From positions 84,456-148,455 of the forward strand of contig NZ_CAMYOM010000001.1 of NCBI RefSeq assembly GCF_947260015.1: 64,000 nucleotides of DNA, given 5' to 3'. Below are positions 51,095-61,032 of this stretch, in pieces (position 1 is the stretch's first letter; each line of letters starts with the position of its first letter). Position numbers and translations under genes: made by a program. This DNA is from an uncultured Eudoraea sp. (lineage in GTDB: Bacteria > Bacteroidota > Bacteroidia > Flavobacteriales > Flavobacteriaceae). The notes under the pieces were generated by a model, which had not been told where the DNA came from, ran no database searches, and saw only the letters and a program-made list of their open reading frames with translations.

Positions 51095-51757
51095 ATGACC
51101 AAATCGGAAAAAGTATCCTTTGCAATAAAAGTACTGAAGGAATTATATCCTGAAATACCCGTACCGTTAGAACATAAAGATCCATATACATTGTTAATCG
51201 CCGTATTATTATCGGCCCAAAGTACTGATGTACGTGTAAACCAGATAACACCTATATTATTTGCAAAAGCCGACAATCCCTACGATATGATTAAAATGTC
51301 TGTTGAGGAAATAAAGGAAATCATTAAGCCGGTAGGACTTTCACCTATGAAATCGAAGGGAATCCATGGCTTATCCGAAATATTGATAGAAAAGTACGAG
51401 GGTAATGTTCCATCGGAATTAAGCTTATTGGAAGAATTACCGGCAGTGGGTCATAAAACTGCAAGTGTAGTGGTCTCTCAGGCATTTGGTATACCTGCTT
51501 TCCCGGTTGATACCCATATTCACCGTTTGATGTATCGTTGGGGTTTCTCCAATGGTAAAAATGTGGTTCAAACCGAGAGAGATGCAAAGAGGTTATTTCC
51601 CAAAGAAATATGGAACGATTTGCATCTTCAAATTATTTGGTATGGTCGTCAATATTCCCCTGCCAGAGGCTGGGATCTAGACAAAGACTTAATAACCAAA
51701 ACGATAGGGAGAAAAAAAGTATTACACGACTATTATAAAATAAAAAAGGCCCGCTAA
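51095..51757 (+). CDS. nth: Endonuclease III-like DNA glycosylase/lyase
   Basis: AVLLSAQSTDVRVNQITPILF, LPAVGHKTASVVVSQAFGIPAFPVDTHIHRLMYRWG. Confidence 0.9.
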   Translation: MTKSEKVSFAIKVLKELYPEIPVPLEHKDPYTLLIAVLLSAQSTDVRVNQITPILFAKADNPYDMIKMSVEEIKEIIKPVGLSPMKSKGIHGLSEILIEKYEGNVPSELSLLEELPAVGHKTASVVVSQAFGIPAFPVDTHIHRLMYRWGFSNGKNVVQTERDAKRLFPKEIWNDLHLQIIWYGRQYSPARGWDLDKDLITKTIGRKKVLHDYYKIKKAR

Positions 51758-51766
51758 CTGCGGGCC
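51742..51766 (-). terminator. Terminator closing sigma/microprotein unit 1 (minus strand)
   Basis: Minus-strand GGCCCGC-agtta-GCGGGCCTTTTTT; overlaps 3' end of nth. Confidence 0.7.
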
Positions 51767-51774
51767 ATCTTGTC

Positions 51775-51918
51775 TTAATTCAAAGTTGTTTCAAATTTGA
51801 ATGTCTTGTACCTCGTAATTCTGAAGGACCTGGAATAATTCAGTAAGAACTGTATTGTTTCAGGACTGGTTTTGGCCAGTTTACAAGCGTTTTGTTCTTC
51901 AGAGTAAATTTTTTCCAT
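51775..51918 (-). CDS. 47-aa microprotein A (MEKIYSEEQNACKLAKTSPETIQFLLNYSRSFRITRYKTFKFETTLN)
   Basis: Manually translated, below the ORF-track size cutoff; gapless paralogue of microprotein B; terminator immediately downstream. Confidence 0.75.
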   Translation of the reverse strand: MEKIYSEEQNACKLAKTSPETIQFLLNYSRSFRITRYKTFKFETTLN

Positions 51919-51941
51919 ATTATTATAGTATTATTATTACT

Positions 51942-51962
51942 AATAACGCAACTAATATGGAA
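51942..51962. promoter_or_regulatory. Conserved spacer element, copy 1
   Basis: AATAACGCAACTAATATGGAA; 20/21 identical to 53107-53127. Confidence 0.5.
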
Positions 51963-51998
51963 ATATTGCTCTGATGTATTCCTTTGTATTCCTTGCTC

Positions 51999-52580
51999 TT
52001 AATTTGTTAAAACAATATTATTCTTTTCTATTATCTTTCTGAGGTTTATAAGTGCATATCGCATTCTTCCTAAAGCTGTATTTATGCTAACTCCGGTATT
52101 TTCAGAAATCTCTTTAAAACTCATGTCCTTGTAAATTCGCATAAGAAGAACTTCTTTTTGGTCATCAGGTAATTCTTCAATCAAAGATCCAAGATCACTA
52201 TCTATCTGATCTTTAATAATCTGCTTTTCTGCATTAAGCTTGTCGTCACCTATAACTGAGAAAATATTAAAATCATCACTTCCTTCAAACTTAGGCATAC
52301 GCTTGTTCTTTCTAAAGTGATCAATAATCAAGTTATGTGAAATTCTCATTACCCATGGCAAGAATTTTCCCTCTTCACTATAAGATCCTTTTTTAAGGGT
52401 TTTGATTACCTTGATAAAGGTATCCTGAAAAATATCCTCAGTTATATCCCTGTCCATTACCTTGGAATAAATAAAGCTACTTATACGTTGGTTGTGTCTG
52501 TTTATAAGAACTTCAAGTGCTTTTTCGTCGCCACTGATATAATCTCTTACTAATTCTGAATCATCAATTTTAAATTCCAT
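51999..52580 (-). CDS. RNA polymerase sigma-70 factor, ECF-like (copy 1)
   Basis: ITEDIFQDTFIKVIKTL, FLPWVMRISHNLIIDHFRKNKRMP, MSFKEISENTGVSINTALGRMRYAL. Confidence 0.93.
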   Translation of the reverse strand: MEFKIDDSELVRDYISGDEKALEVLINRHNQRISSFIYSKVMDRDITEDIFQDTFIKVIKTLKKGSYSEEGKFLPWVMRISHNLIIDHFRKNKRMPKFEGSDDFNIFSVIGDDKLNAEKQIIKDQIDSDLGSLIEELPDDQKEVLLMRIYKDMSFKEISENTGVSINTALGRMRYALINLRKIIEKNNIVLTN

Positions 52581-52880
52581 AATCGGTAGTATTTTTTGGT
52601 TAATATAAAGGAGCTTCTTTTTGGTGGCCCTTGGGTTAATAGTTTAAATATTTTAGTAGCTATGATTTCATAATTATACTTTAAAAGTATCTAAATAGCG
52701 AGGTCTGAGAAAAACTATGTTGTCAAACCCCTGATTTTTGATGTCAAAGAGCGATTTAGCAATTTTAGACACAATAAATCCAAAATAAATTAGTTGCAAA
52801 TTGATTTTCCAGAAGCCTGAATATATCCCCGGTTTAGTTCGATTTAATTAAATAAGAGACTTTAGTAACTACCAGAAACT

Positions 52881-52911
52881 AAAAATCCCCTTGATGTATT
52901 ATCAAAGGGAT
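52881..52911 (-). terminator. Terminator closing sigma/microprotein unit 2 (minus strand)
   Basis: Minus-strand ATCCCtTTGAT-aatac-ATCAAgGGGATTTTT. Confidence 0.65.
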
Positions 52912-52942
52912 CAGTGTATATCCTAATAAAATGGGTATATGA

Positions 52943-53086
52943 TCAATTCAAATTATTTTCAAATGTAAGTCCTTTATGATTTACAATATTTAATGCCTTG
53001 GAATACTGAAGTAATAACTTTACACGCTCTGGTTTAACTTTTACAAGTTTGCATTTGTTTTGCTGTCTGGGGTAAATCTGTTCCAT
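52943..53086 (-). CDS. 47-aa microprotein B (MEQIYPRQQNKCKLVKVKPERVKLLLQYSKALNIVNHKGLTFENNLN)
   Basis: Manually translated; gapless paralogue of microprotein A in the same relative position; terminator downstream. Confidence 0.75.
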   Translation of the reverse strand: MEQIYPRQQNKCKLVKVKPERVKLLLQYSKALNIVNHKGLTFENNLN

Positions 53087-53106
53087 ATATAATATTGTTA
53101 TGTCTA

Positions 53107-53127
53107 AATAACGCAACTAGTATGGAA
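53107..53127. promoter_or_regulatory. Conserved spacer element, copy 2
   Basis: AATAACGCAACTAGTATGGAA; 20/21 identical to 51942-51962. Confidence 0.5.
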
Positions 53128-53155
53128 CCATGTGTATTAATCGCTATAGAACCTA

Positions 53156-53737
53156 TTAATTCGTTAAAACAATATTATTCTTTTCTATGATTTTTCTTAG
53201 GTTAATTAAGGCATAGCGCATTCGTCCTAAAGCAGTATTAATACTTACTCCTGTATTTTCAGCTATTTCTTTAAAACTCATATCCTTATATATACGCATT
53301 ACCAGGACTTCTTTTTGATCATCTGGGAGTTCTTCTATTAATAATACAAGATCACTGTCTATCTGGTCTTTAATTAACTGTCTCTCTGCATCCAGTTTGC
53401 CATCACCCAAAACGGAAAAAATGTTAAAATCCTCACTACCCTCAAATTTGGGCATTCGTTTATTCCTTCTAAAATGGTCAATGATCAGATTATGAGCTAT
53501 TCGCATAACCCAAGGTAAAAACTTACCTTCTTCATTATAGGCGCCTCTTTTTAAGGTCCTTATTACCTTTATAAAGGTATCCTGAAAGATATCTTCAGCA
53601 ATAGCCCTGTCCAGGACCTTGGAATAAATAAAACTGGTAAGACGTTGATTGTGCTTGTTTATCAGCATTTCCAGGGATTTTTCATCCCCGCTAATGTAAT
53701 TCTGAACTAAAATTGAGTCCGCGACTTGTAGTTGCAT
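53156..53737 (-). CDS. RNA polymerase sigma-70 factor, ECF-like (copy 2)
   Basis: Gapless 193-aa alignment with copy 1, about 30 differences by eye; same sigma-2/sigma-4 motifs. Confidence 0.93.
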   Translation of the reverse strand: MQLQVADSILVQNYISGDEKSLEMLINKHNQRLTSFIYSKVLDRAIAEDIFQDTFIKVIRTLKRGAYNEEGKFLPWVMRIAHNLIIDHFRRNKRMPKFEGSEDFNIFSVLGDGKLDAERQLIKDQIDSDLVLLIEELPDDQKEVLVMRIYKDMSFKEIAENTGVSINTALGRMRYALINLRKIIEKNNIVLTN

Positions 53738-53933
53738 ACTAATTACTTTTTTGGTTAAACTTAGGGGCCTTTCTTTATGGAAAGGACTTTAGTTATTCAG
53801 GTTAATGCTCAAAAAAGTAATTTTCGCGTATAGGCGGGTTTTTTAGTTATTACGCTTCAAATATAGAAAAAATATATTTTCTCAAGTAAACAATGTTGTG
53901 ATATTGCAGAATTTAGTTGTAAAAGGCCACCTA

Positions 53934-53965
53934 TTGGTGTTTGAATTCAACATATCGTATCTTTG
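53934..53965 (+). promoter_or_regulatory. Candidate uvrA promoter
   Basis: TTG-N21-TATCTTTG, 17 nt before the probable ATG at 53983. Confidence 0.4.
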
Positions 53966-53982
53966 CCGACCTAAAGCAAGAA

Positions 53983-56763
53983 ATGTCTGCAATAACCGAG
54001 GTAGATCCAAAGAAAAATATAATAATCAAAGGGGCTAAACTGCATAATCTTAAAAATATTGATGTAGTTATTCCCAGAAATAAATTAATTGTTATTACTG
54101 GACTTTCGGGTTCAGGTAAGTCCAGTCTGGCTTTTGATACGCTCTACGCCGAAGGACAACGTCGTTATGTAGAAAGCCTTTCCTCATATGCCCGGCAATT
54201 CCTTGGTAAATTAGATAAACCCAAAGTAGATTATATAAAAGGTATAGCCCCTGCAATAGCCATTGAACAGAAGGTAAATTCCACAAATCCACGATCCACA
54301 GTGGGTACAACTACTGAAATCTATGACTATTTGAAGCTTCTCTATGCCAGAATTGGCAAGACCTATTCACCAATTTCCGGTAGAGAAGTTAAAAAGCATA
54401 ACGTAACAGATGTAATAAACCATGTAAAATCATTTGAAGAAGGTACCAAGCTCTTATTATTGGCTCCAATTGTTATTTCCAAAGACAGAGATCCGGTGAA
54501 ATCTCTACAATTGCTATCCAAACAAGGATATGCGAGGATAAAACATAATGGTACGGTTATCAGGATTGATGAATCACTAAAAGATATTGGTTATAATTTT
54601 GAATTGGTTGTAGATCGGATTATTAAGAAAGATGATGAGGATTTTCTTAATCGATTGGCCAACGCAGTGGATACTGCTTTTTTTGAAGGTAAAGGATACT
54701 GTTTTATTGAAGAAATCACTAATGGAACGGTAACCCAATTTAACAATAAGTTTGAAATGGACGGAATGGTCTTTATGGAACCTAACACACATCTATTCAG
54801 TTTCAATAATCCTTACGGGGCTTGTCCAAAATGTGAAGGATATGGTGATGTTATTGGCATAGATGAAGATCTTGTAATACCTAATTCGGGGTTGTCTGTA
54901 TTTGAAAATGCTGTATTTCCATGGCGAGGAGAGAGCATGAGTTGGTATAGAGATCAATTAGTGAATTCCTCTTATAAGTTTGATTTTCCTATCCATAAAC
55001 CTTGGTATCAACTTAATGAGGAGCAAAAACTATTGGTCTGGCAAGGTAATGAGCATTTTGTAGGAATAGATAAATTCTTCCGGCAATTAGAAGAAAAGAG
55101 TTATAAGATTCAAAATAGGGTAATGCTCTCCAGATATAGGGGTAAAACAAGATGCAACTCCTGCAAAGGGAAGCGCCTTAGAAAGGAAACCAATTATATC
55201 AAGATTGATAACAAATCTATTTCAGATCTTGTGGAATTGTCAATTGAAAACTTAATCACATTTTTTGACACACTTTCACTAAGTGAACACGACTTGCAGA
55301 TCGCAAAAAGATTATTAGCAGAAATCAAAACCAGACTAAGCTATTTGGATAAGGTTGGATTGAGCTATTTAACAATCAACAGAAAATCAAATACTCTTTC
55401 AGGTGGAGAAAGTCAGCGAATAAACCTGGCAACATCTCTTGGCAGTAGTTTGGTTGGATCTATGTATATCCTGGATGAACCCAGTATTGGCTTACATCCG
55501 AGAGATACAGAGAATCTCATAATGGTTTTAAAATCTCTCAGAGATTTAGGTAATACTGTTATCGTTGTTGAGCATGATGAAGATATAATGCTTGCAGCAG
55601 ATGAAGTTATTGACATTGGCCCGGAAGCTGGCACGCATGGAGGCGAGGTAGTGGCCCACGGACCTATGGCTGAAATCCTAAAATCATCCTCACTTACGGC
55701 AAGTTACCTGAATGGAACCATGGAAATTGAAATTCCCAAAAAACGCCGAACCTCCAATTTCTTTATTGAAATCAAAGGAGCCAGGGAAAACAATTTAAAG
55801 AATATTGATGTCACTTTCCCCCTTAATATGCTTACAGTAGTAACAGGTGTATCAGGAAGTGGGAAAAGTACATTGGTTAAAAAATTACTTTACCCAATAT
55901 TGCTTAAAGAAGTTGGTGGATATGGCGAAAAAGCAGGCCAATATACCGAAATGTCCGGAAAATTTCAATCTGTAAAAAACGTTGAGTTCGTAGATCAAAA
56001 TCCAATAGGAAGATCTTCTCGTTCAAATCCGGTCACTTATATTAAAGCTTATGATGACATCAGGGCATTGTTTGCCTCACAGAAATTGAGTAAACTCAGA
56101 GGTTATCAGGCCAAACACTTCTCCTTTAATGTAGATGGTGGTAGGTGTGAAAAGTGTAAGGGAGAAGGTGAGATTACTGTAGAAATGCAGTTTATGGCCG
56201 ATGTTCATTTAGAATGCGATACCTGTGGCGGAAGGCGTTTCAAGAAAGAAGTTCTGGAGGTAAAATTTGAAAATGCCAATATTGATGATATATTGAACAT
56301 GACCATAGATAATGCCATTGAATTCTTTGAAACTAATTTAAAAACTAAAATAGTTGGTAAATTACGACCACTGCAAGAGGTAGGTCTGGGCTATGTTACC
56401 TTAGGACAATCCTCTTCTACCCTTTCCGGTGGAGAGGCACAGAGGATAAAACTGGCTTCATTCCTTGTAAAAGGGACAACTAAAGAGAAGGCTTTATTCA
56501 TTTTTGACGAACCTACTACCGGGCTTCACTTTCATGACATTAAAAAGCTTTTAAAATCTTTTGACGCTTTACTAGAAAGGGGTCATTCTATTGTTGTTAT
56601 AGAGCATAATATTGAATTTATCAAATGTGCAGATTACATGATAGATCTTGGACCAGATGGAGGCGATAATGGTGGTGAGCTTATTGCTTTCGGAACTCCG
56701 GAAGAAGTTGCCTCCAAAACTAAATCTCATACTGCGCGTTATCTTCGTGAAAAGCTACTATAG
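53983..56763 (+). CDS. uvrA: Excinuclease ABC subunit A
   Basis: [75 protein letters not shown], CxxC zinc modules. Confidence 0.96.
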   Translation: MSAITEVDPKKNIIIKGAKLHNLKNIDVVIPRNKLIVITGLSGSGKSSLAFDTLYAEGQRRYVESLSSYARQFLGKLDKPKVDYIKGIAPAIAIEQKVNSTNPRSTVGTTTEIYDYLKLLYARIGKTYSPISGREVKKHNVTDVINHVKSFEEGTKLLLLAPIVISKDRDPVKSLQLLSKQGYARIKHNGTVIRIDESLKDIGYNFELVVDRIIKKDDEDFLNRLANAVDTAFFEGKGYCFIEEITNGTVTQFNNKFEMDGMVFMEPNTHLFSFNNPYGACPKCEGYGDVIGIDEDLVIPNSGLSVFENAVFPWRGESMSWYRDQLVNSSYKFDFPIHKPWYQLNEEQKLLVWQGNEHFVGIDKFFRQLEEKSYKIQNRVMLSRYRGKTRCNSCKGKRLRKETNYIKIDNKSISDLVELSIENLITFFDTLSLSEHDLQIAKRLLAEIKTRLSYLDKVGLSYLTINRKSNTLSGGESQRINLATSLGSSLVGSMYILDEPSIGLHPRDTENLIMVLKSLRDLGNTVIVVEHDEDIMLAADEVIDIGPEAGTHGGEVVAHGPMAEILKSSSLTASYLNGTMEIEIPKKRRTSNFFIEIKGARENNLKNIDVTFPLNMLTVVTGVSGSGKSTLVKKLLYPILLKEVGGYGEKAGQYTEMSGKFQSVKNVEFVDQNPIGRSSRSNPVTYIKAYDDIRALFASQKLSKLRGYQAKHFSFNVDGGRCEKCKGEGEITVEMQFMADVHLECDTCGGRRFKKEVLEVKFENANIDDILNMTIDNAIEFFETNLKTKIVGKLRPLQEVGLGYVTLGQSSSTLSGGEAQRIKLASFLVKGTTKEKALFIFDEPTTGLHFHDIKKLLKSFDALLERGHSIVVIEHNIEFIKCADYMIDLGPDGGDNGGELIAFGTPEEVASKTKSHTARYLREKLL

Positions 56764-56943
56764 AATTAATTAAAACTTTTTTCTTTCTCAAATGCATAAG
56801 GTGCAGTTCAATTCTTTGGTTACAATTATTTATAATTATCTGATTTACAATACTTTAAAAATATATTAATATTTCTGGCACGCTGTTTGTAATAAGTTGA
56901 GTGAATGTAAATAGTTGCATTCGGAAATTTAAAACCTTATATC

Positions 56944-58164
56944 ATGAGAAATTTAATATTCATTTTTATGGCTCTTTTTTTAGGTACTGCGAGTACCATG
57001 GCAGCCACCGTGGAAGATAAGGTTGCAATACGCAATGCTTATCAATACAACAATTCCTTCATCTTTGTTGAAAATGGCATTACGTTTTCCGTTTATCCGG
57101 ATGGAGAATTCGATTTCTATATTAACAACCGTGTTAATGTAGGAGCTAATGTAAATTTCGGAAGTACCAACCTTACATTCAATTCAGGTTATGATTATAA
57201 TCCATATGTTCAATATGATGATTATGGTGCAGTTGTTCAAGTACAAAATGTACCGATCTTTTATGATTATTATGGACGTGTTAATCAAATTGGTGGTGTT
57301 GATGTATGGTACCGAAATGGTAGAGTGAGACGACTTGGTGGAATGAATGTCTATTATAATAACAGAGGTTATTATAGTAATTATACAGGATATGTTAACG
57401 TATATAACCAATATTATACATACAGACCCTATTACAGCTATTTCGTAAGACCTGCAGCTGGTTTCTGCCTGGTATACAATAACCCATACAGAAGATATTA
57501 CAACCCAGTTCGATATACTTATTACAGACCCTATCAATATAATTATAGGAGAGCCTATGCTAATGTGGGTCATCATTATAACAACCATAAAAACTACAAT
57601 AGGCGCAGCAAGGTATACAGGAATGATAAACGTGTGGTTGCCAGAGAAAATAATTCGCGCAGAGGCGATAGTTACAGAACCGGTAATTCAGTAAGAAATA
57701 CAAAAGCTGTTGCTCAAAGAGATAATAGAAGCAGTACTAAAAGAACTATAAACAGTACGACTGCGAACAGATCTAATAGAACAACTCCTAATAGTATGAA
57801 AAGAACTGTTGCAAACAATGGTAGAAATATTGAAAGTACTGCTGTTAGAAATGGAACTAAAAGATCTGCACGGTCTGCAACAAGCAGAACGGTAACAAAA
57901 AAGCAAGTTGCGGTAGCTCCAAGGAGTAAAACAGCACAGCGCAGCAGTAGTACCTATAACAGACCGGAAAGATCAGCAACGAAAAGCAGGACTGTTAGCA
58001 CTAAGACAGTAACAAAACGATCAGTTGCTTCTAAGCCTTCTGGTAGAAGTTCAGGAAGTGCAACAATTAAGAGGACAAGTACCGCAAATAGAACAGTAGG
58101 TAGAAGTCCTTCCAGGAATACCGGAAAAAGTAATAATACACGAAGCAGAAGTACAAAAATATAA
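56944..58164 (+). CDS. Secreted Tyr/Asn-rich protein with highly basic low-complexity C-terminal tail
   Basis: Signal peptide MRNLIFIFMALFLGTASTMAA; tandem YDYYGRVNQIGGVDVWY / YRNGRVRRLGGMNVYY units; R/S/T/N-rich tail. Confidence 0.65.
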   Translation: MRNLIFIFMALFLGTASTMAATVEDKVAIRNAYQYNNSFIFVENGITFSVYPDGEFDFYINNRVNVGANVNFGSTNLTFNSGYDYNPYVQYDDYGAVVQVQNVPIFYDYYGRVNQIGGVDVWYRNGRVRRLGGMNVYYNNRGYYSNYTGYVNVYNQYYTYRPYYSYFVRPAAGFCLVYNNPYRRYYNPVRYTYYRPYQYNYRRAYANVGHHYNNHKNYNRRSKVYRNDKRVVARENNSRRGDSYRTGNSVRNTKAVAQRDNRSSTKRTINSTTANRSNRTTPNSMKRTVANNGRNIESTAVRNGTKRSARSATSRTVTKKQVAVAPRSKTAQRSSSTYNRPERSATKSRTVSTKTVTKRSVASKPSGRSSGSATIKRTSTANRTVGRSPSRNTGKSNNTRSRSTKI

Positions 58165-58194
58165 TAAAGATAGTTTTAGGTTGGTTAGTTGTTT

Positions 58195-58230
58195 AACCCC
58201 GTAGCGGATTAGTCCCTGCGGGGTTTTTTA
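58195..58230 (+). terminator. Rho-independent-like terminator
   Basis: AACCCCG...CGGGGTTTTTT hairpin. Confidence 0.75.
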
Positions 58231-58291
58231 TTGGTAATATTCCGGATATATGCAACTTCTTAAAATTGAGATACCCTTAAAACCTAACAGC

Positions 58292-59755
58292 TTATTTTTC
58301 TTTCTTTCCTAAAAATCCTGAAAGAACACCAAAGACATCTTCAGATATTTTAAATCGGTATAAGATTCCAACATACACGACAGAAATAAGTACACTTTTT
58401 AAAACAATGTTGACTAATGGATTAAAAGTAAATTCCACGAAATAGAAAATGGCCACCATTAAAACCAGGAGACCTGCAATTTTTGCAGTTTCAATCGTAA
58501 AGGGCATGATATTAAATTTCCGTTTAACGTATATCAGTTTAATTGTATTGTAAATACATATGGCTATAAATGTTGCAAAAGCCGCCCCATTTAACCCGTA
58601 TTCGGGAATAAGCAACCAATTGAAAAGTATCGTAAAGGCTGCCAAAAGAACACCCATAAACAATAAAGCCCGGTAATAGTCAGAATTAAAGAGTATTGCA
58701 TTATTGTTGCCTATTAGAGCATCAAAAAGTTTAGTGCATCCAATTAATAAAACAATAATATAACCTCCGCGATATGCTTTTGGTAGCAGAGAATAAAGAT
58801 CATTAAGATTAAGCAGGATCAGAATAAAAATAAGACCGGATACAATGAACAAGGTTAAAGAGCTTTTTTGATATAATCTTTTCAGCTCAACCATATCATT
58901 CCTATTCAGTATTTCAGCGGTCATCGGGTAGGTAATTTGGTGCATCGCTCTTGCTGGCACCGCAATAACGGTTGCAATAAAAATAGCTACCGTATAATAT
59001 GCAACATTTTGAATAGGAATAAACTGATTTATCATAAAACGATCTATCTCCAAAAGGATTACCGCAGTGGATCCACCCAAAATGATAAGAATGCTGTAGT
59101 TTACCATAGAATTGGTATTCTTTGGCCAACTAAACCACAGTTTTGGTCTTTTTAGACTATAGGCATAGAGTTTCATTAATATAGTTCTAAAGAGGTAAAG
59201 ACCTACCAATGCCTTTAAAAAAAGATCTACGCTTATGAACTCCATAAACAACAGGATTAGGAGTAAGCTGACCCCTACCCTAACAAACACCTCTTTCATG
59301 AAATTCCCAAAAACCGATTTCATTTGAACTTTAGACCAGGCATAAAATATTTCAAAATAAGCCATAGCAAGTCCTATTAAGAAAATATACCAGACATAAT
59401 CTTTTACAATAACATTCTTCCTGGCCAGGAAATTACCTATTGCTTCATTGGCAAAGTAACTCACTCCAGCAAGGGGAATGACAATAAGCAATGGAAGGAG
59501 TACCATTAGGGTGAGAAAACCATCAGCCGATTTTGAATCATTAAAATTGCTGTAATATTTTACAAGAGTATTGGGTACACCAAATGCCATCAATGGCATT
59601 AGAATAGCAGATGAGGAAAGAATTACTCCTACCAGGCCATAATACTCATCAGTGAGAAAACGGGTGTAAAGGAAAAGTGTATTGATAGCTCCTATCGCAA
59701 ATCCAAGATAAGTGATAGTAGTATTCTTTAACGATTGTTTAAAAATTATTCCCAT
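58292..59755 (-). CDS. Polysaccharide biosynthesis / oligosaccharide flippase family protein
   Basis: Many TM segments, N-terminal TTITYLGFAIGAINTLFLYTRFL; Wzx/MurJ-like layout. Confidence 0.85.
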   Translation of the reverse strand: MGIIFKQSLKNTTITYLGFAIGAINTLFLYTRFLTDEYYGLVGVILSSSAILMPLMAFGVPNTLVKYYSNFNDSKSADGFLTLMVLLPLLIVIPLAGVSYFANEAIGNFLARKNVIVKDYVWYIFLIGLAMAYFEIFYAWSKVQMKSVFGNFMKEVFVRVGVSLLLILLFMEFISVDLFLKALVGLYLFRTILMKLYAYSLKRPKLWFSWPKNTNSMVNYSILIILGGSTAVILLEIDRFMINQFIPIQNVAYYTVAIFIATVIAVPARAMHQITYPMTAEILNRNDMVELKRLYQKSSLTLFIVSGLIFILILLNLNDLYSLLPKAYRGGYIIVLLIGCTKLFDALIGNNNAILFNSDYYRALLFMGVLLAAFTILFNWLLIPEYGLNGAAFATFIAICIYNTIKLIYVKRKFNIMPFTIETAKIAGLLVLMVAIFYFVEFTFNPLVNIVLKSVLISVVYVGILYRFKISEDVFGVLSGFLGKKEK

Positions 59756-61032
59756 TACAACAGCTTAGCCAGCTTTGCGGTAAGCGTTCTTCTGTTATAT
59801 TCTTTAATATTTACTGAAGATACCATTAAATTACCTTGCTGATAAAGATGAAACCATTTTAAAATTACAGCTTTAAGATCTACTAAAGAATTGTAATTAC
59901 AAACGACACCCGAGTTGGTACGTTTTACAATTTCTCCGCCATCCCAATGTTCAGGCCCTATGGCTAAGATTGGCCTTTTGGCCGCAAGATATTCAAATAG
60001 TTTTCCAGGAATAATACCTCGCGTATTTGCTGCATCAATCTCTACTAAAAGTAATAACTGAGAACTCCTCTGATAATTAACTGCCTCCTCGTGGGTGACA
60101 TATTCTTTAATCCTTGTATAGTTCTTTAGCCCATTATCATTTATGCTATTTAAAACATCCTGGCCAACCACCCCAATTAGATTTAATTGAAAGACATTCC
60201 GAAAAGTTTCATTTTCACCAATGATCTCGGACAGTACTTTCCAAAGGTTTTCCGGATTTCTTCCGGTAAGAAGTGAACCAATATGGGAAAGTGTAAATTT
60301 CTTATCCAGGGCACTAAAGGGTAGTTCGCTTTCTGGAATATCATAGCCATTGGTAATTACATACACTGGATTCGTGGTAATTGATTCAAATTCAACTTTA
60401 GTAGTATTGCTGGTAACCAAAAGCTTATCGCAACCATTTGCAACTTCTTTTTCCAATAGACGATGTTTCCTTTCTGAAGCTTTAGTTAGTCTTAGTTTAC
60501 TGTGATAACCTATAGAAGTCCATGGATCCCGAAAATCCGCTAGCCACTTAACATCAAGATTCTTTTTTAGTTCCAAACCAATTAAATGGAGGCTATGGGG
60601 AGGGCCAGTCGTAATTATTGTGTCTATTTCCTCCTTTTTAATTATACCCGTTAAAAACCGGACTGAAGGCCTTACCCAGTACTTTCTGGCATCAGGAATA
60701 AACACATTGCCCCTTATCCACAGTAAAAAATTTTCTAATAAGGAAGCATTGTCATCACTTATAACCCCTGAACTTATTTGTTTAGTTTTCTTTTTACTTA
60801 AAAATCCAGCATATAAATAAGGTTCGAAGATCTTGCTTGTATAAATAGTAACATTCTCAGGAATTTCTTTAGTAAGGCTACTATCAGTAATAGGATACTT
60901 TGGGTTTTCAGGAATATAAATGACGGGGTGTATGTCAAATTCAGGTAGATACTTTACAAATTTCAGCCATCGCTGAACCCCCGGACCCCCGGCAGGGGGC
61001 CAATAATAACTAATGATAAGGACCTTATGCAT
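59755..61032 (-). CDS. Glycosyltransferase (GT-B/GT4-like)
   Basis: MHKVLIISYYWPPAGGPGVQRWLKFVKYLPEF; GIIPGKLFEYLAAKRPILAIG. Confidence 0.85.
   Translation of the reverse strand: MHKVLIISYYWPPAGGPGVQRWLKFVKYLPEFDIHPVIYIPENPKYPITDSSLTKEIPENVTIYTSKIFEPYLYAGFLSKKKTKQISSGVISDDNASLLENFLLWIRGNVFIPDARKYWVRPSVRFLTGIIKKEEIDTIITTGPPHSLHLIGLELKKNLDVKWLADFRDPWTSIGYHSKLRLTKASERKHRLLEKEVANGCDKLLVTSNTTKVEFESITTNPVYVITNGYDIPESELPFSALDKKFTLSHIGSLLTGRNPENLWKVLSEIIGENETFRNVFQLNLIGVVGQDVLNSINDNGLKNYTRIKEYVTHEEAVNYQRSSQLLLLVEIDAANTRGIIPGKLFEYLAAKRPILAIGPEHWDGGEIVKRTNSGVVCNYNSLVDLKAVILKWFHLYQQGNLMVSSVNIKEYNRRTLTAKLAKLL

Noticed and set aside
51999-53737. Possible mobile-element or recent segmental duplication
   Set aside because: No transposase, terminal repeats or target-site duplications; noncoding sequence has largely diverged, so the duplication is old
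57184-57906. Antisense ORFs (134 and 72 aa, Ile/Ser-rich) opposite the Tyr/Arg-rich gene
   Set aside because: By-product of TAT/AGA-rich codons on the sense strand
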